NCBI GenBank assembly: GCA_036380715.1
Contig: DASVEF010000278.1
Coordinates: 24,755-88,754 of the forward strand
From: UBA5704 sp036380715
GTDB lineage: Bacteria; Acidobacteriota; Thermoanaerobaculia; Multivoradales; UBA5704
Length of the DNA: 64,000 nucleotides
Direction of reading: 5' to 3'
Shown here piece after piece: positions 49,001 through 60,100 of the stretch; the stretch's first letter is position 1; every line of letters begins with the position of its first letter. The notes under the pieces are model-generated. The model was not told the DNA's origin. It made no database searches and saw only the letters and a list, made by a program, of their open reading frames with translations. A program made the translations under genes and the position numbers.

Positions 49001-51168
49001 ACAACCCGCTGTTCCAGGTGAGCTTCAGCTTCCACGACTCGCCGCTTCCCGAGCTGGCTTTCCCGGGTCTCCAGGCGGAGCTGACCGAAGGGATATCGAA
49101 TGGCTCGGCGAAGTTCGACATCAACGTCATCTGCATCCCGGAGAGCGAGCGGCGCATCGGGCGCGCCGGCGGCGCGGAGGCCGGGATCAGGTTGATCTGG
49201 GAGCACTCCACCGCGCTCTTCGACCCTTCCACGATGCGGCGCATGATCGGGCACTTCCAGACCCTTCTCGCCGGGTTTGCGGCCCATCCGGAGAGCCTCG
49301 TCATGGACCTGCCGCTCCTCACGGAGGAGGAGCGGCGCCAGCTCCGGGAGTGGAGCGGCGCGGAGGCGGTCTTTCCGTGGGGCTCGCGGAGCCTCGGCGT
49401 CCACGAGCTGTTCGAAGCCGCGGCGGACCGCTGGCCGGAAGCCCTCGCCGTGACGGGTGGTGTCCGGAGCCTGCGTTATGGGGAGCTCGAAGCGCTCTCC
49501 AACCGGATCGCCCGGCGCCTGCGCGCCCTCGGCGCGGGGCCGGAGGCACGGGTCGGCGTCTGCCTGGAACGCTCGCCCGAGCTGATCGCCGCCACGCTCG
49601 GCGTGCTCAAGGCCGGCGGCGCCTATCTGCCGCTCGATCCGGGGCACCCGGCGGAGCGGCTGGCCTACATCCTGGAGGATTCGGCGGTCCCGGTGCTGAT
49701 CACCCGGGGCGCGCTCGCCCGTTCCCTCCCCGCCGGCTCCGCGCGGGTCCTGGCGATCGACGAGGAGCGCGAGCTTCTGGAGCGGGAGAGCGCGGCGCGG
49801 TTGCAGCCCCCTGTCCTGGCGGAGAGCCTCGCCTACGTCATCTACACCTCGGGCTCGACCGGACAGCCGAAGGGGACCGAGTTGACCCATGCCGGGTTGC
49901 TCAACCTGATCGGCTGGCACCACCGTGAGTACGGGATCCAGCCGGCCGACCGCGCCACGCTGGTGGCGAGCCCGGCGTTCGACGCCTCGGTCTGGGAGAT
50001 CTGGCCGGCGCTCGCCGCCGGGGCCAGCCTGCACGCCCCGCCGGAGGAGGTGCGCGCTTCGCCCGCGGACCTGCTCTCCTGGCTGGCCGCCGAGAGGATC
50101 ACGGTGTGCTTCCTTCCCACCCCGCTCGCCGAGGCCTGCCTAGAGCTCGAGCTCCCGCCGAAGCTGGCGCTGCGGGCGCTGCTCACCGGAGGCGACCGGC
50201 TCCACCGGGTCGAGCGCGACCTCCCCTTCCGGCTGATCAACCACTACGGGCCGACGGAGAGCACGGTGGTGGCGACCGCGGGAGAGGTGGCGACCGGCCC
50301 GCAGAGTGAGACGGCGCCGCCCATCGGCCGGCCCATCGCCAACATTCATGCCTGGGTGCTCGACCCCAGCCTGCGGCGGGTGCCGGCCGGGGTGCCTGGG
50401 CAGCTCCACGTCGGCGGCGCCGGCCTCGCCCGTGGCTATCTCCGGCGTCCCGAGCTGACCGCGGAGAGGTTCATCCCAAACCCTTTCGGAGAAGAGCCGG
50501 GGACCCGGATCTACCGCACCGGCGACCTCGTCCGCTGGCTTCCGGACGGACGGCTCGACTTCCTGGGGCGGACCGACCATCAGGTCAAGATCCGCGGCTT
50601 CCGCGTGGAGCTGGGAGAGATCGAGACGGTCCTGGGCCGGCATCCGGCGGTGCGCGCGGCGGTGGTGACCGCCCGCGAGGGTGCGGACGGCACGCGGCTC
50701 GTGGCGTACGCGGTGCCCGAGGGGGACGTCGCGGCCGAGGAGCTTCTCGCCTTCCTCGCCGGCCGGCTGCCGGCGCCCATGGTGCCGTCCGCCGTCGTAA
50801 CGCTCGACGCCCTGCCGCTCACGCCGAACGGCAAGGTCGACCTCGCCGCCCTGCCCGAGCCTCGCCCGGCCGGAGAGGACGAAGGCTGGACCGGCCCGCG
50901 CACGCCTGTCGAGCACCTGCTGCAGGGGATCTGGTCGGAGCTGACCGGCGTCGAGCGCGTGGGCATCCGGGACGACTTCTTCAAGCTGGGCGGCCACTCG
51001 CTGCTGGGCGCCCGCATGCTGTCGCGCCTGTACGAGGAGCTCGACGTCGAGGTCCCCCTGAGCGAGGTTTTCGAACGGCGGACGATCGAGGCCCTCGCCG
51101 TGACGGTGGAAGACCTCCTCCTCGCCGAAGCGGAGGCGCTCGCCACGAGCGTCGGAGAGGCTTCTTGA
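46057..51168 (+). CDS. NRPS, modules 1-2 (A-PCP-C-A-PCP)
   Basis: The 1703-residue synthetase starts directly with adenylation domain A1 (about 20-530; YIVYTSGSTGRPKG near 178), then PCP1 (LGGHSLLAAQ, about 577). A condensation domain follows (about 640-1085; HHLVHDG near 772, an intact HHxxxDG), then A2 (about 1110-1610; YVIYTSGSTGQPKG near 1258) and PCP2 (LGGHSLLGAR, about 1643). There is no thioesterase, so the chain passes to the next protein. Pocket residues by alignment to GrsA by eye: A2 gives D-A-W-F-L-G-H-V-V, close to a known Leu code; A1 gives about D-F-F-H-H-G-G-V-N, no match known to me. The ATG overlaps the preceding stop as ATGA and has GGAGAGGAG upstream. Confidence 0.93.
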   Translation: MNECQRTWTLPVAVHDLFTRQATRTPDKTAAVDPQGEMTYRELAERATALACLLKRVGAGAPLDRRIGLLADPDPQVLVGMIGILEAGSGFVPIDPRHPDERLAWILEDSACEALVTQRRHLPRAEELARGIPGVRNILCLEDALPSGPLSERPPAAAAGQPRDPRELRSDPGALRALAYIVYTSGSTGRPKGVQVSHENLVPVLLWGCAYLGLGEKTRVLQSLSFCFDFGIFEELTTVLAGGTLWFPGKAAEDPAAFAQEIIRHGINTLHATPAFAHALAATRGTLDSLEIVHLGGEALSRSTVDRIREAAPRATVYNGYGPTEATVNSSIFQIDGRAGGPRDAGSPGVPIGRRSADNALYVLDPGGRPVPSGERGELHVGGIGVARGYLNRPDLTAERFVPDPFGAAPGARLYRTGDLVRVLLSGDLEFLGRIDDQVKIRGFRIELGEVEMALERCAEVRQAVVVALPGPTGDPRLVAYVVPAERAVPDHLRATLPDTLRRQLQALLPEPMVPSVFVLLETLPLSPNGKVDRKALPAPEANRGFAAPRTVTEMALAGIWREILAVEWVGIGDHFLALGGHSLLAAQLIARVRERLGVELSPRDVFDQPLLEDLAAFIAARVGSVAELRPIVPVPRTGDLPLSFAQERVWFLQELDPTIRSYQTQGSLRLRGPLHIEALRRSLSEIVRRHEIFRTTFPTVGERPVQRFHPAWDAPLPMVDLSGLPAGARTAEIAKVTAAACQKLFDMTRLPLIRWTLLRLGPAEHIWLNVEHHLVHDGWSFNRILGELVALYRAFSRGEPSPLPELLLQFADWAAWQRQWVLGPEAAAQIAWWKRTLLGRPPVLALPTDRPRPRRQSFAGRVERVALPAALCSALRSASRSDGVSLFMMMQAAFAALLYRWSGQDQVNVGSGVANRRWSETEPILGMMVDNIVLANDLSGGPTVRELLERTRRLCLEAGANQDIPFDLVVEAVQPERDLAYNPLFQVSFSFHDSPLPELAFPGLQAELTEGISNGSAKFDINVICIPESERRIGRAGGAEAGIRLIWEHSTALFDPSTMRRMIGHFQTLLAGFAAHPESLVMDLPLLTEEERRQLREWSGAEAVFPWGSRSLGVHELFEAAADRWPEALAVTGGVRSLRYGELEALSNRIARRLRALGAGPEARVGVCLERSPELIAATLGVLKAGGAYLPLDPGHPAERLAYILEDSAVPVLITRGALARSLPAGSARVLAIDEERELLERESAARLQPPVLAESLAYVIYTSGSTGQPKGTELTHAGLLNLIGWHHREYGIQPADRATLVASPAFDASVWEIWPALAAGASLHAPPEEVRASPADLLSWLAAERITVCFLPTPLAEACLELELPPKLALRALLTGGDRLHRVERDLPFRLINHYGPTESTVVATAGEVATGPQSETAPPIGRPIANIHAWVLDPSLRRVPAGVPGQLHVGGAGLARGYLRRPELTAERFIPNPFGEEPGTRIYRTGDLVRWLPDGRLDFLGRTDHQVKIRGFRVELGEIETVLGRHPAVRAAVVTAREGADGTRLVAYAVPEGDVAAEELLAFLAGRLPAPMVPSAVVTLDALPLTPNGKVDLAALPEPRPAGEDEGWTGPRTPVEHLLQGIWSELTGVERVGIRDDFFKLGGHSLLGARMLSRLYEELDVEVPLSEVFERRTIEALAVTVEDLLLAEAEALATSVGEAS

Positions 51169-51190
51169 GCGAGCGCCGCGAGGACCGCTG

Positions 51191-54100
51191 ATGGACCGGG
51201 CGGACCTCCCGGCGACCTCGGCGCAAGCGCCCGGCTCGGCATCGCGGCTCTCGCCGGCCGCGCGGGCGCTCCTCGAGGAGCGCCTGAAGCGCCGCTCCGG
51301 CCGCCCGGCTTCCCGCGGTATCCCGCGGCGGACCGAGCCGGGCCTCGCCCCTCTGTCCTTCGCCCAGGAACGGCTCTGGTTCCTCGCCCGGCTCACCCCC
51401 GAGAGCCCCGCCTACAACATCGCCCGGGCCTTCGTGCTGCAGGGGCCGCTCGAACCCGCCGCCCTGGAGCAGAGCGTCCGCGAGATCGTCCGCCGGCACG
51501 AGCCCCTGCGGACGACTTTCGTGGCCAGCGGCCCGGCCCTGGCGCAGCGGATCGATCCGGTTCCCGCTCTCCTCCTGCCCTTCATCGATCTCGGAGGGCT
51601 GCCGGCCGGCGTCCGGGAGGCCGAGGCGGAGCGGCTGCGGCACGCCGAGGCGCGGCGCCCCTTCGACCTGGAGCGCGGCCCACTGCTGCGCCTCGCCCTG
51701 CTCCACCTCGGCGCAGAGGAACACGAGCTCTTCCTGACGCTCCATCACATCGCTGCCGACGGCTGGTCGGTCGACGTGCTCTTCCGCGAGCTGTCCGAGC
51801 TCTATGCGCTCTTCTCCTGCGGCCGGCCCGCGCTCCTGGCGGAGCTGCCGGTCCAGTACGCCGACTTCGCGGCCTGGCAGCGCGAGCGGCTGCAGGGCGA
51901 GCTCCTCGAACGCCTTCTGGCGTACTGGCGCCGGCGGCTCGCCGGCGTCCCGCCGGTGCTGGAGATCCCCTCCGACCGGCCCCGCCCGGCGGTCCGTGCC
52001 TGGACCGGCGACCTGCGGACGTTCGACCTCGCGGCCCCCGCGGAGGTCCTGAGACAGGCCGCCGGCGCGCGCGGCGCCAGCCCGTTCATGGTCCTGCTCG
52101 CCGCGTTCTTCGCCCTCCTCCACCGCACCGCCGGCCGCGCCGATCTGGTCGTCGGCTCGCCTGTGGCCGGCCGCGACCGCAGCGAGGTCGAAGGCCTGAT
52201 CGGCCTGTTCGTCAACACGCTGGTGCTGCGCGCCGACCTCGCGGGAGATCCGACGTTCGAGGAGGTCCTGCGCCGCACGCGCGAGGCGACCCTGGGGGCC
52301 TACGACCACCAGGAGATGCCCTTCGACAAGCTGGTCGAGACGCTGGCGCCCGAGCGCGACCTCTCCTCCACGCCGCTCTTCCAGGTGCTCTTCGCCCTGG
52401 AGAACATCGGGCGCACTCCGTTCAGGCTGCCGGGGCTCGACGTCGCTCCCCGCGAGGTCTGGAGCGGCACCGTCAAGTTCGACCTCTCCTTCACCGTCGT
52501 GGAGACCGGGGAGGGCTTCGCCGCCGCTCTCGTCTACGACCGGGAGATCTTCGACGCCGCCACCATGGCGCGGCTCGCCGGGCATTACGAGGCCCTCCTC
52601 GCGGGCGCCGCCGCCGGCCCGCACCGGCGCCTCTCGGACCTGCCCCTGCTGACCGCGGCCGAGCGCCAGCAGCTCCTCTGCGAGTGGAACGAGACCTGGA
52701 GCGGTGACCGCGGGGGTGCGACGATCCAGGAGCTGTTCGCGGAGCAGGCGCAATCGAGACCGGGGGCGGCGGCGGTGGTCTGCGAAGGAGAGTGCCTCAG
52801 CTACCTGGAGCTGAATGAGAGAGCCAACCGCCTGGCGCACCACCTGCGCTCGCTGGGAGTGGGGCCGGAGGTGGCCGTGGGAGTCTGCCTGAACCGCTCG
52901 CTCGCAGCGGTCGTGGCGATCCTCGGCATCGTCAAGGCGGGCGGGGCCTACGTACCGCTCGACCCGGCGTACCCGCGCGAGCGGCTGGCTTTCATGCTGG
53001 AGGATGCGGCAGCGCCGGTGCTCGTGACCGCGTCGGCCCACCTCGGCGCGCTGCCGCAGGTGGGAGCCGGGGTCGAGGTGGTCGTCCTCGACCGGGACCG
53101 GGAGAGGATCGAGGCGCGCAGCGCGGCCGAGCTGGAGAGCGGAGCCGGCCCGGACCACCTGGCCTATGTCATCTACACCTCGGGCTCGACAGGCCGCCCG
53201 AAGGGGGTGATGGTCACCCATGCCAATGTCACCCGCCTCTTCGCGGCCACCCGGCAGCGGTTCGGCTTCGATGCGGGAGACGTCTGGACCCTCTTCCACT
53301 CGCTCGCCTTCGACTTCTCGGTCTGGGAGATGTGGGGGGCTCTCCTCCACGGCGGCCGGCTGGTCGTGGTGCCTTATCTGGTGAGCCGCTCGCCGGAGGA
53401 CTTCCTCCGCCTGCTGATCGCGGAGGAGGTCACGGTCCTCAACCAGACCCCTTCCGCCTTCCGCCAGCTCGTCCAGGCCGATCACGAATCCGGCGGCTCT
53501 TCCCTCCTCTCCCTGCGCCAGGTGATCTTCGGCGGCGAAGCCCTCGATCCGCAGAGCCTGGCCGCGTGGTACGAGCGCCATCCGGACCGGCCGCGGCTGG
53601 TCAACATGTACGGCATCACCGAAACGACCGTGCACGTCACCTTCCGGCCTCTCGGGCACGAGGACGCGGCTTCGTCCCGCAGCCCGATCGGGCGCGCCAT
53701 TCCGGACCTCTCCGTCCACCTCCTCGGTCCGGGGGGCGAACTCGTCCCGGCGGGCGTACCCGGCGAGCTGTGCGTCGGCGGCGCCGGGCTCGCCCGCGGC
53801 TATCTCGGCCGGCCGGACCTCACCGCCCAGCGCTTTGTGCCTGCCCCGGGGGATGGCGGCGGTCCCGGGGCCCGCCTGTATCGCAGCGGCGATCTGGCGC
53901 GGCGGCTGCCCGACGGCGAGCTGGAGTACCTGGGCCGCATCGACCATCAGGTGAAGATCCGCGGGTTCCGCATCGAGCTGGGGGAGATCGAGGCGGCGCT
54001 CTCAGCTCACCCTGGAGTGCGGGAGGCGGTGGTGGTGGCGCGCGAGGATGGGCCGGCCGGGAAGCGGCTGGTCGCCTATGTGGTCCCGGAAGGCAGCGCG

Positions 54101-57100
54101 CTGCCGGCGGAGCTGCGGTCCTGGCTGCGCGAGCGGCTCCCGGACTACATGACGCCCTCGAGCCTCGTGGCGCTGGAGTCGCTGCCGCTCACCCCCAGCG
54201 GCAAGGTCGACCGCGGGGCGCTGCCCGCGCCGGAACGTCGGGGGGGCGACCCGCGCCGGATGGCGCCGCGCAACCTGGTCGAGGAGCTGCTGGCGGGCAT
54301 CTGGGCGGAGGCGCTGCGCATCGCGCCTCCCGGAGTCGACGAGAGCTTCTTCGACCTCGGCGGGCATTCGCTCCTGGCCACGCGGGTGATGTCGCGGATC
54401 CGCGAGGTCTGCGACGTCGAGCTGACGCTGCGGGCGCTCTTCGAGAAGCCGACCGTGGCCGAGCTGGCGGAGCAGGTGGAGGCGGCGCGGCGGAGGGACC
54501 CGGCGCCACGGACGGCGCCGATCCGGCCCGCCGAGCTCCCCCCCGGCCTGCCGGCTCCGCTCTCCTTCGCCCAGGAGCGGCTCTGGTTCCTCGCCCGCCT
54601 CGAGCCCGAGAGTCCCTTCTACAACATCCCCGCGGCCCTGCGGCTGCGTGGACGGCTGGACGTCCCCGCCTTGGCCCGCAGCCTGGCCGAGATCCGGCGC
54701 CGCCACTCCGTCCTGCGCGCCGTGTTCGCCGCCTCTACGGCGGGACCGGCGCAGAGGATCACCCCTCTCTCGCCGGCGGCGCTCCCGGTCGCCGACCTCT
54801 CGGGCCTCGGGGCCGGCACGCGGCGGGCCGAGGCGGCGCGGCTCGCCGCGGAGGAGGCCCGCCGCCCCTTCGACCTGGAGTCCAGGCCGCCCCTGCGCGC
54901 GGCCCTCCTCGCCCTCTCCGGGGACGAGCACCTCCTCCTCCTGACCCTCCACCACGTCGTGGCCGACGGCTGGTCGCTGGGAGTCCTCACCCGTGAGCTG
55001 TCGGCGCTCTACGCCGCCTTTCTCCAGGGAGGGGCTCCGCCGCTTCCAGATCCCCCCATCCAGTACACCGACTTCGCCCGCTGGCAGCGCGAGCACCTGC
55101 GCGGCGAGGTCCTGGAGGAGCAGCTCGCCTATTGGCGGCAGCGGCTGGCCGGCGCTCCCGTCCTGCTCGAGCTGCCCACCGACCGGCCGCGGCCTCCGGT
55201 CATGCGCTTCCGCGGCGGCCGGGTCCCCGTCGCGCTCGGCACGGAGCTCTCCGGCGCTCTCACCGCGCTCGGGCGGCGGCATGGGGCCACCCCGTTCATG
55301 GCGCTCACCGCGGGCTTCGCCGCCCTGCTGTCCCGCGGCTCCGGCCTGTCCGACCTACCGGTGGGCTCGGTCGTGGCCGGGCGCACCCGCCCGGAATGCG
55401 AGGAGCTGATCGGCCTCTTCGTCAACACCCTGGTCCTGCGCGCCGACCTCGCGGGCGACCCCGGCTTCGGCGAGATCCTGGCCCGCGTCCGCCGCGTGAC
55501 CCTCGAGGCGCTGGATCACCAGGACGTGCCTTTCGAAAAGCTGGTCCAGGAGCTCCAGCCCGAGCGGAGCCTCGCCCATTCGCCCCTCTTCCAGGTCATG
55601 GTGATGCTCGTCGAGGCCGCGTGGCAGCCGTTCGAGCTGCCCGGCCTGACGCTCGCCTTCGAGCTGCCCGAGTCGGGGACGGTCAAATTCGACCTGAACC
55701 TCGCGCTGGCCCACGAGGACGGCCGCCTCGCCGGCGCGCTGGCCTACAACTCGGACCTCTTCGACGCGACGACCGCGGCGCGCATGGCCGGTCATCTGGA
55801 GACCCTCCTTCAGGGGGTCCTGGAGAACCCGGGCCGGCCCCTGTCGGAGCTCCCGCTGCTGACTGCGGCCGAGCGGCACCAGGCGCTCTACGAGTGGAAC
55901 GACACCGGAGAAGGCCGGACCGCCGGCCTCTGTCTCCACGACCTGTTCCTGGCCCAGGCGAAGCGGGACCCGCAAGCAGCGGCGCTCGTCTTCGCCGGGC
56001 GCACGGTTTCTTACGGCGAGCTCGCCCGCCGGGCCGGCCGCCTGGCGCGGCGCCTGCGGTCGCTGGGCGTACGGCCGGGAGCACTGGTGGCGGTGCATCT
56101 GGAGCGCGGCCCCGAGATGGTCGTCGCCCTCCTGGGGATCCTCCAGGCGGGAGGAGCGTACGTGCCGCTCTCCGCCAGTTTCCCCGAGGAGCGGATCCGC
56201 TTCATCCTCGCGACGATGGAGATCGCCCACCTGATCACCGAAGAGCCGCCGGCCGGCAGGATCACGCCCCCGGCGGCCGCGCACCGGGTCCTCCTCCCCC
56301 TTCCGGAGGGCGAGGACGAGGAGCCTGGGCCGCCGCCGGTGTCCGCCGGCCCGGACGACCTGGCCTACATCATCTTCACCTCGGGATCGACGGGCACACC
56401 CAAGGGGGTCATGGTCCGCCACCAGCCGGCGGTGGACCTCGTCGCCTGGGTCAACCGCATGTTCGGGATCGGCCCGTCCGACCGGGTGCTGTTCGTCACC
56501 TCGCCCGCCTTCGATCTCTCGGTCTACGACGTCTTCGGTCTCCTGGCCGCGGGCGGCAGCATCCGGATCGCCTCGGCCGAGGAGGTGCGGGACCCCGCGC
56601 GCCTGGCGCGCATCCTTGCCGAGGAGCCGGTCACCTTCTGGGACTCCGCCCCCGCGGCCTTGCAGCAGGCCGCGCCGTTCCTGCCCGCGGCCCCTCTGCC
56701 CTCGGCCCGGCTGCGGCTCGCCTTCCTGAGCGGCGACTGGGTCCCCGTCGGCCTGCCCGGCCGCGTCCGCCAGGCCTTTCCGCAGACGCAGGTGGTCAGC
56801 CTCGGCGGCGCCACGGAGGCGACGGTCTGGTCGAACTACCACCTCGTCCGGGAGGTCCCGCCCCACTGGACGAGCATCCCCTACGGCCGGCCCATCGCGA
56901 ACGCCCGTTACCACGTCCTCGACCCGGGCCTGGGCCTCTGCCCGGCCGGCGTGCCCGGCGACCTCTACATCGGCGGCGGGTGCCTGTCGGCAGGCTACGC
57001 AAACGATCCTGCGCTCACGGCCGGGAAGTACCTGCCCGATCCCTTCAGCGGCGAGCCCGGAGCGCGGCTCTACCGCACCGGCGACCGGGCGCGGCACTGG

Positions 57101-60100
57101 GCGGACGGCACCCTGGAGTTCCTGGGGCGCAGCGACACCCAGGTCAAGGTCCGGGGGTTCCGCATCGAGCTGGGAGAGATCGAGGCCGCCCTCACGGCCC
57201 ATCCGGCGGTGCGCGAGGCCGTGGTCCTGGTGCGCGAGGACAAGGCGGGCGACCAGCGCCTGGTGGCCTGCGTGATCCCGGAAGAGGGAGAGCCGGCTCT
57301 GACGCTGGCCGAGCTGCGCCGCTTCCTCAGGGCCCGGCTGCCGGACTACATGCTCCCTTCCGAGTTGGCGCTGCGCGACGCCTGGCCGGTGACGCCCACA
57401 GGCAAGCTCGACCGCCGCGCTCTCCTGCAGCGCCCGCCGTCCCAGGCCGGCAGGGAGACGGCCAGGGCAGCCGGAGAGCCGCCGCGGACCGGGATCGAGC
57501 GCACCATCGCCGCCATCTGGAGCGCGGTGATCGGCCGCGAAGAGATCGACGCCCACGAGAATTTCTTCGACCTGGGCGGCCACTCCCTGCTGATGATCGA
57601 GGTCCAGACGCGCCTGCGCGAGGCGCTCGGCCGTGAAGTGGCGATCGTCGACCTCTTCCGCTACCCCACGGTCGCGGCCCTCGCCGAATTCCTGGAGGGC
57701 ACCGGAGCGGCGCCGCGGCCGGCCGCCGCTCCCTCCCCGCGGCCGGCGACGAGCTCCGCGATCGCGATCGTGGGCATGGCGGGACGTTTCCCCGGCGCTT
57801 CCGATCTCGAGGAGCTCTGGCGCAATCTGTGCGACGGCGTCGAGTCCATCACCTTCTTCACGGACGAGGAGCTCGCCGCGGCCGGAGTCGACCCCGCGCT
57901 CCTGGCCGATCCGGCCTACGTGCGGGCGCGGGGGGTGCTGGCGGGAGCGGACCTCTTCGACGCCGCCTTCTTCGACTGCCCGCCGCGGGAAGCGGAGATC
58001 CTGGACCCCCAGCAGCGCGTCTTCCTCGAGTGCGCCTGGGAGGCGCTGGAGACGGCGGGCTACGTCCCCGAGACATGCCGGGGGAGGGTCGGGGTCTACG
58101 CCGGCCTCGGCGACAACACCTACGCGCAGGGCCTCCACGCCGATCCCGCTCTGGTCCGCTCGGTCGGGCTCTACCAGCTCGCGATCGCCAACCGGCCCGA
58201 CTACCTGCCCACCCGCGTCTCCTACAAGCTCGACCTGAAAGGTCCCAGCGTCAACGTCCAGACCGCCTGCTCGACGTCGCTCACCGCCGTCCATCTGGCC
58301 TGCCGCGCCCTGCTCGGCGGCGACTGCGAGATGGCCCTGGCCGGCGGCGTCGCGATCCGCTTCCCGCAGGTGGCGGGCTACCGCTACGAGGAGGGATCGA
58401 TCGCCTCCCCCGACGGGCACGTCCGTGCTTTCGACGCCGGGGCGCGCGGCACGGTCGCCGGCAACGGGGCCGGCGTCGTGCTCCTCAAGCGCCTGGACGA
58501 CGCCCTGGCCGACGGGGACCCCATCCGGGCGGTGATCCTGGGCTCCGCGATCAACAACGACGGCTCCTCCAAAGTCGGCTTCACCGCGCCGAGCGTCGAG
58601 GGGCAGGCGGAGGTGATCCGCCAGGCGCACCGGGCGGCCGGAGTCGATCCGGAGACGATCCGCTACATCGAGGCCCATGGCACCGGCACGGCGGTCGGCG
58701 ACCCGATCGAGGTGGCCGGACTGACCCAGGCCTTCCGCGACGCCACGGCGAAACGGGGCTTCTGCGCCCTGGGGACGATCAAGACCAATCTCGGCCACCT
58801 CGACGCCGCGGCCGGCGTCGCGGGCCTCCTCAAGGCGGCTCTCTGCCTGGAGCGGCGGAGCCTGCCCCCGAGCCTGCATTTCACCGCTCCCAACCCGCGG
58901 ATCGGCTTCGACGACAGCCCCTTCTTCGTCAACGCCCGGCTCGCCGAGTGGCCGGCCCCCGAGAGGGACTCTGTACCGCGGCGCGCCTGCGTCAGCTCCT
59001 TTGGCATCGGCGGCACCAACGCCCACGCCGTGCTGGAAGAGGCGCCCGCTCCCTTGCCGGGCGGGCCTTCGCGGCCGGCGCAGCTCCTGCTGCTCTCCGC
59101 CCGCACGGCCACGGCGCTCGACGCCGCCACGGCGCGGTTGGCGGACCACCTGGAGAGCCATCCGGAGATCGACCTGGCCGACGCCGCCTACACCCTCCAC
59201 GTCGGCCGCCGGGCCTTCCGCCACCGCCGCATGCTGGTCTGCCGGAGCCGCGAGGAGGCGGTCCGCCTCCTGCGGGATCCCGATCCGGTCCGGGTGCGGG
59301 CTCACGAGCACACCTCCGGCCCCGGCCCGGTCGCCTTCCTCTTCCCGGGGCAGGGGGCGCAGCGCGCGGCCATGGGAGCCGGGCTCTACGCGGCGGAGCC
59401 GGCGTTCCGCGAGGCCCTGGACCACGCCTGCGAGATCCTCGTCCCGGAGCTGGGGCTCGACCTCCGCGATCTCCTGACCGCCGCCGAAAGCTCCGCCGAA
59501 ACCGACCGCCGCCTCGCCGATACGGCTCTCGCCCAGCCGGCGCTCTTCGCGGTCGAACACGCCCTGGCCCGGCTCCTGATGAGCTGGGGGATCCGTCCGC
59601 AGGCGATGCTCGGCCACAGCCTCGGCGAGTACGTGGCGGCCTGCCTCGCCGGGGTGTTCACCCTGGAGGAAGGGCTGCGGCTGGTCGCGGCCCGCGGACG
59701 CCTGATGGCGGAGCTGCCGCCCGGCCGGATGCTGAGCGTCGATCTGGCGGAGGAGGAGGCCCGGGCCCTGCTGGCGGACTTTCCGGACCTCTCGCTCGCC
59801 GCGGTCAACGCTCCCGCCGCCTGCACCCTCTCGGGGCCGCCGGAAGCCGTCGAGCGCCTGCGCGAGCGCCTCGGCTCCCAAGGAGTGCCGCACCGCCTCC
59901 TGCGCACCTCGCACGCCTTCCACTCGCCCATGATGGAGCCCATCGCCGGGCGCTTCGCGGCCGAGGTGCGGCGGGTCGACCTCCGCCCGCCCGAGATCCC
60001 CTTCCTGTCCAACGTCAGCGGCGCCTGGATCACCGCCGCCGAGGCCACCGATCCTGACTACTGGGTCCGGCACCTGCTGCGCACCGTCCGCTTCTCCGAG

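Noticed and set aside
54540..55900. Heterocyclisation (Cy) domain making a thiazoline
   Set aside because: The motif is HHVVADG, a normal condensation domain, not DxxxxD.
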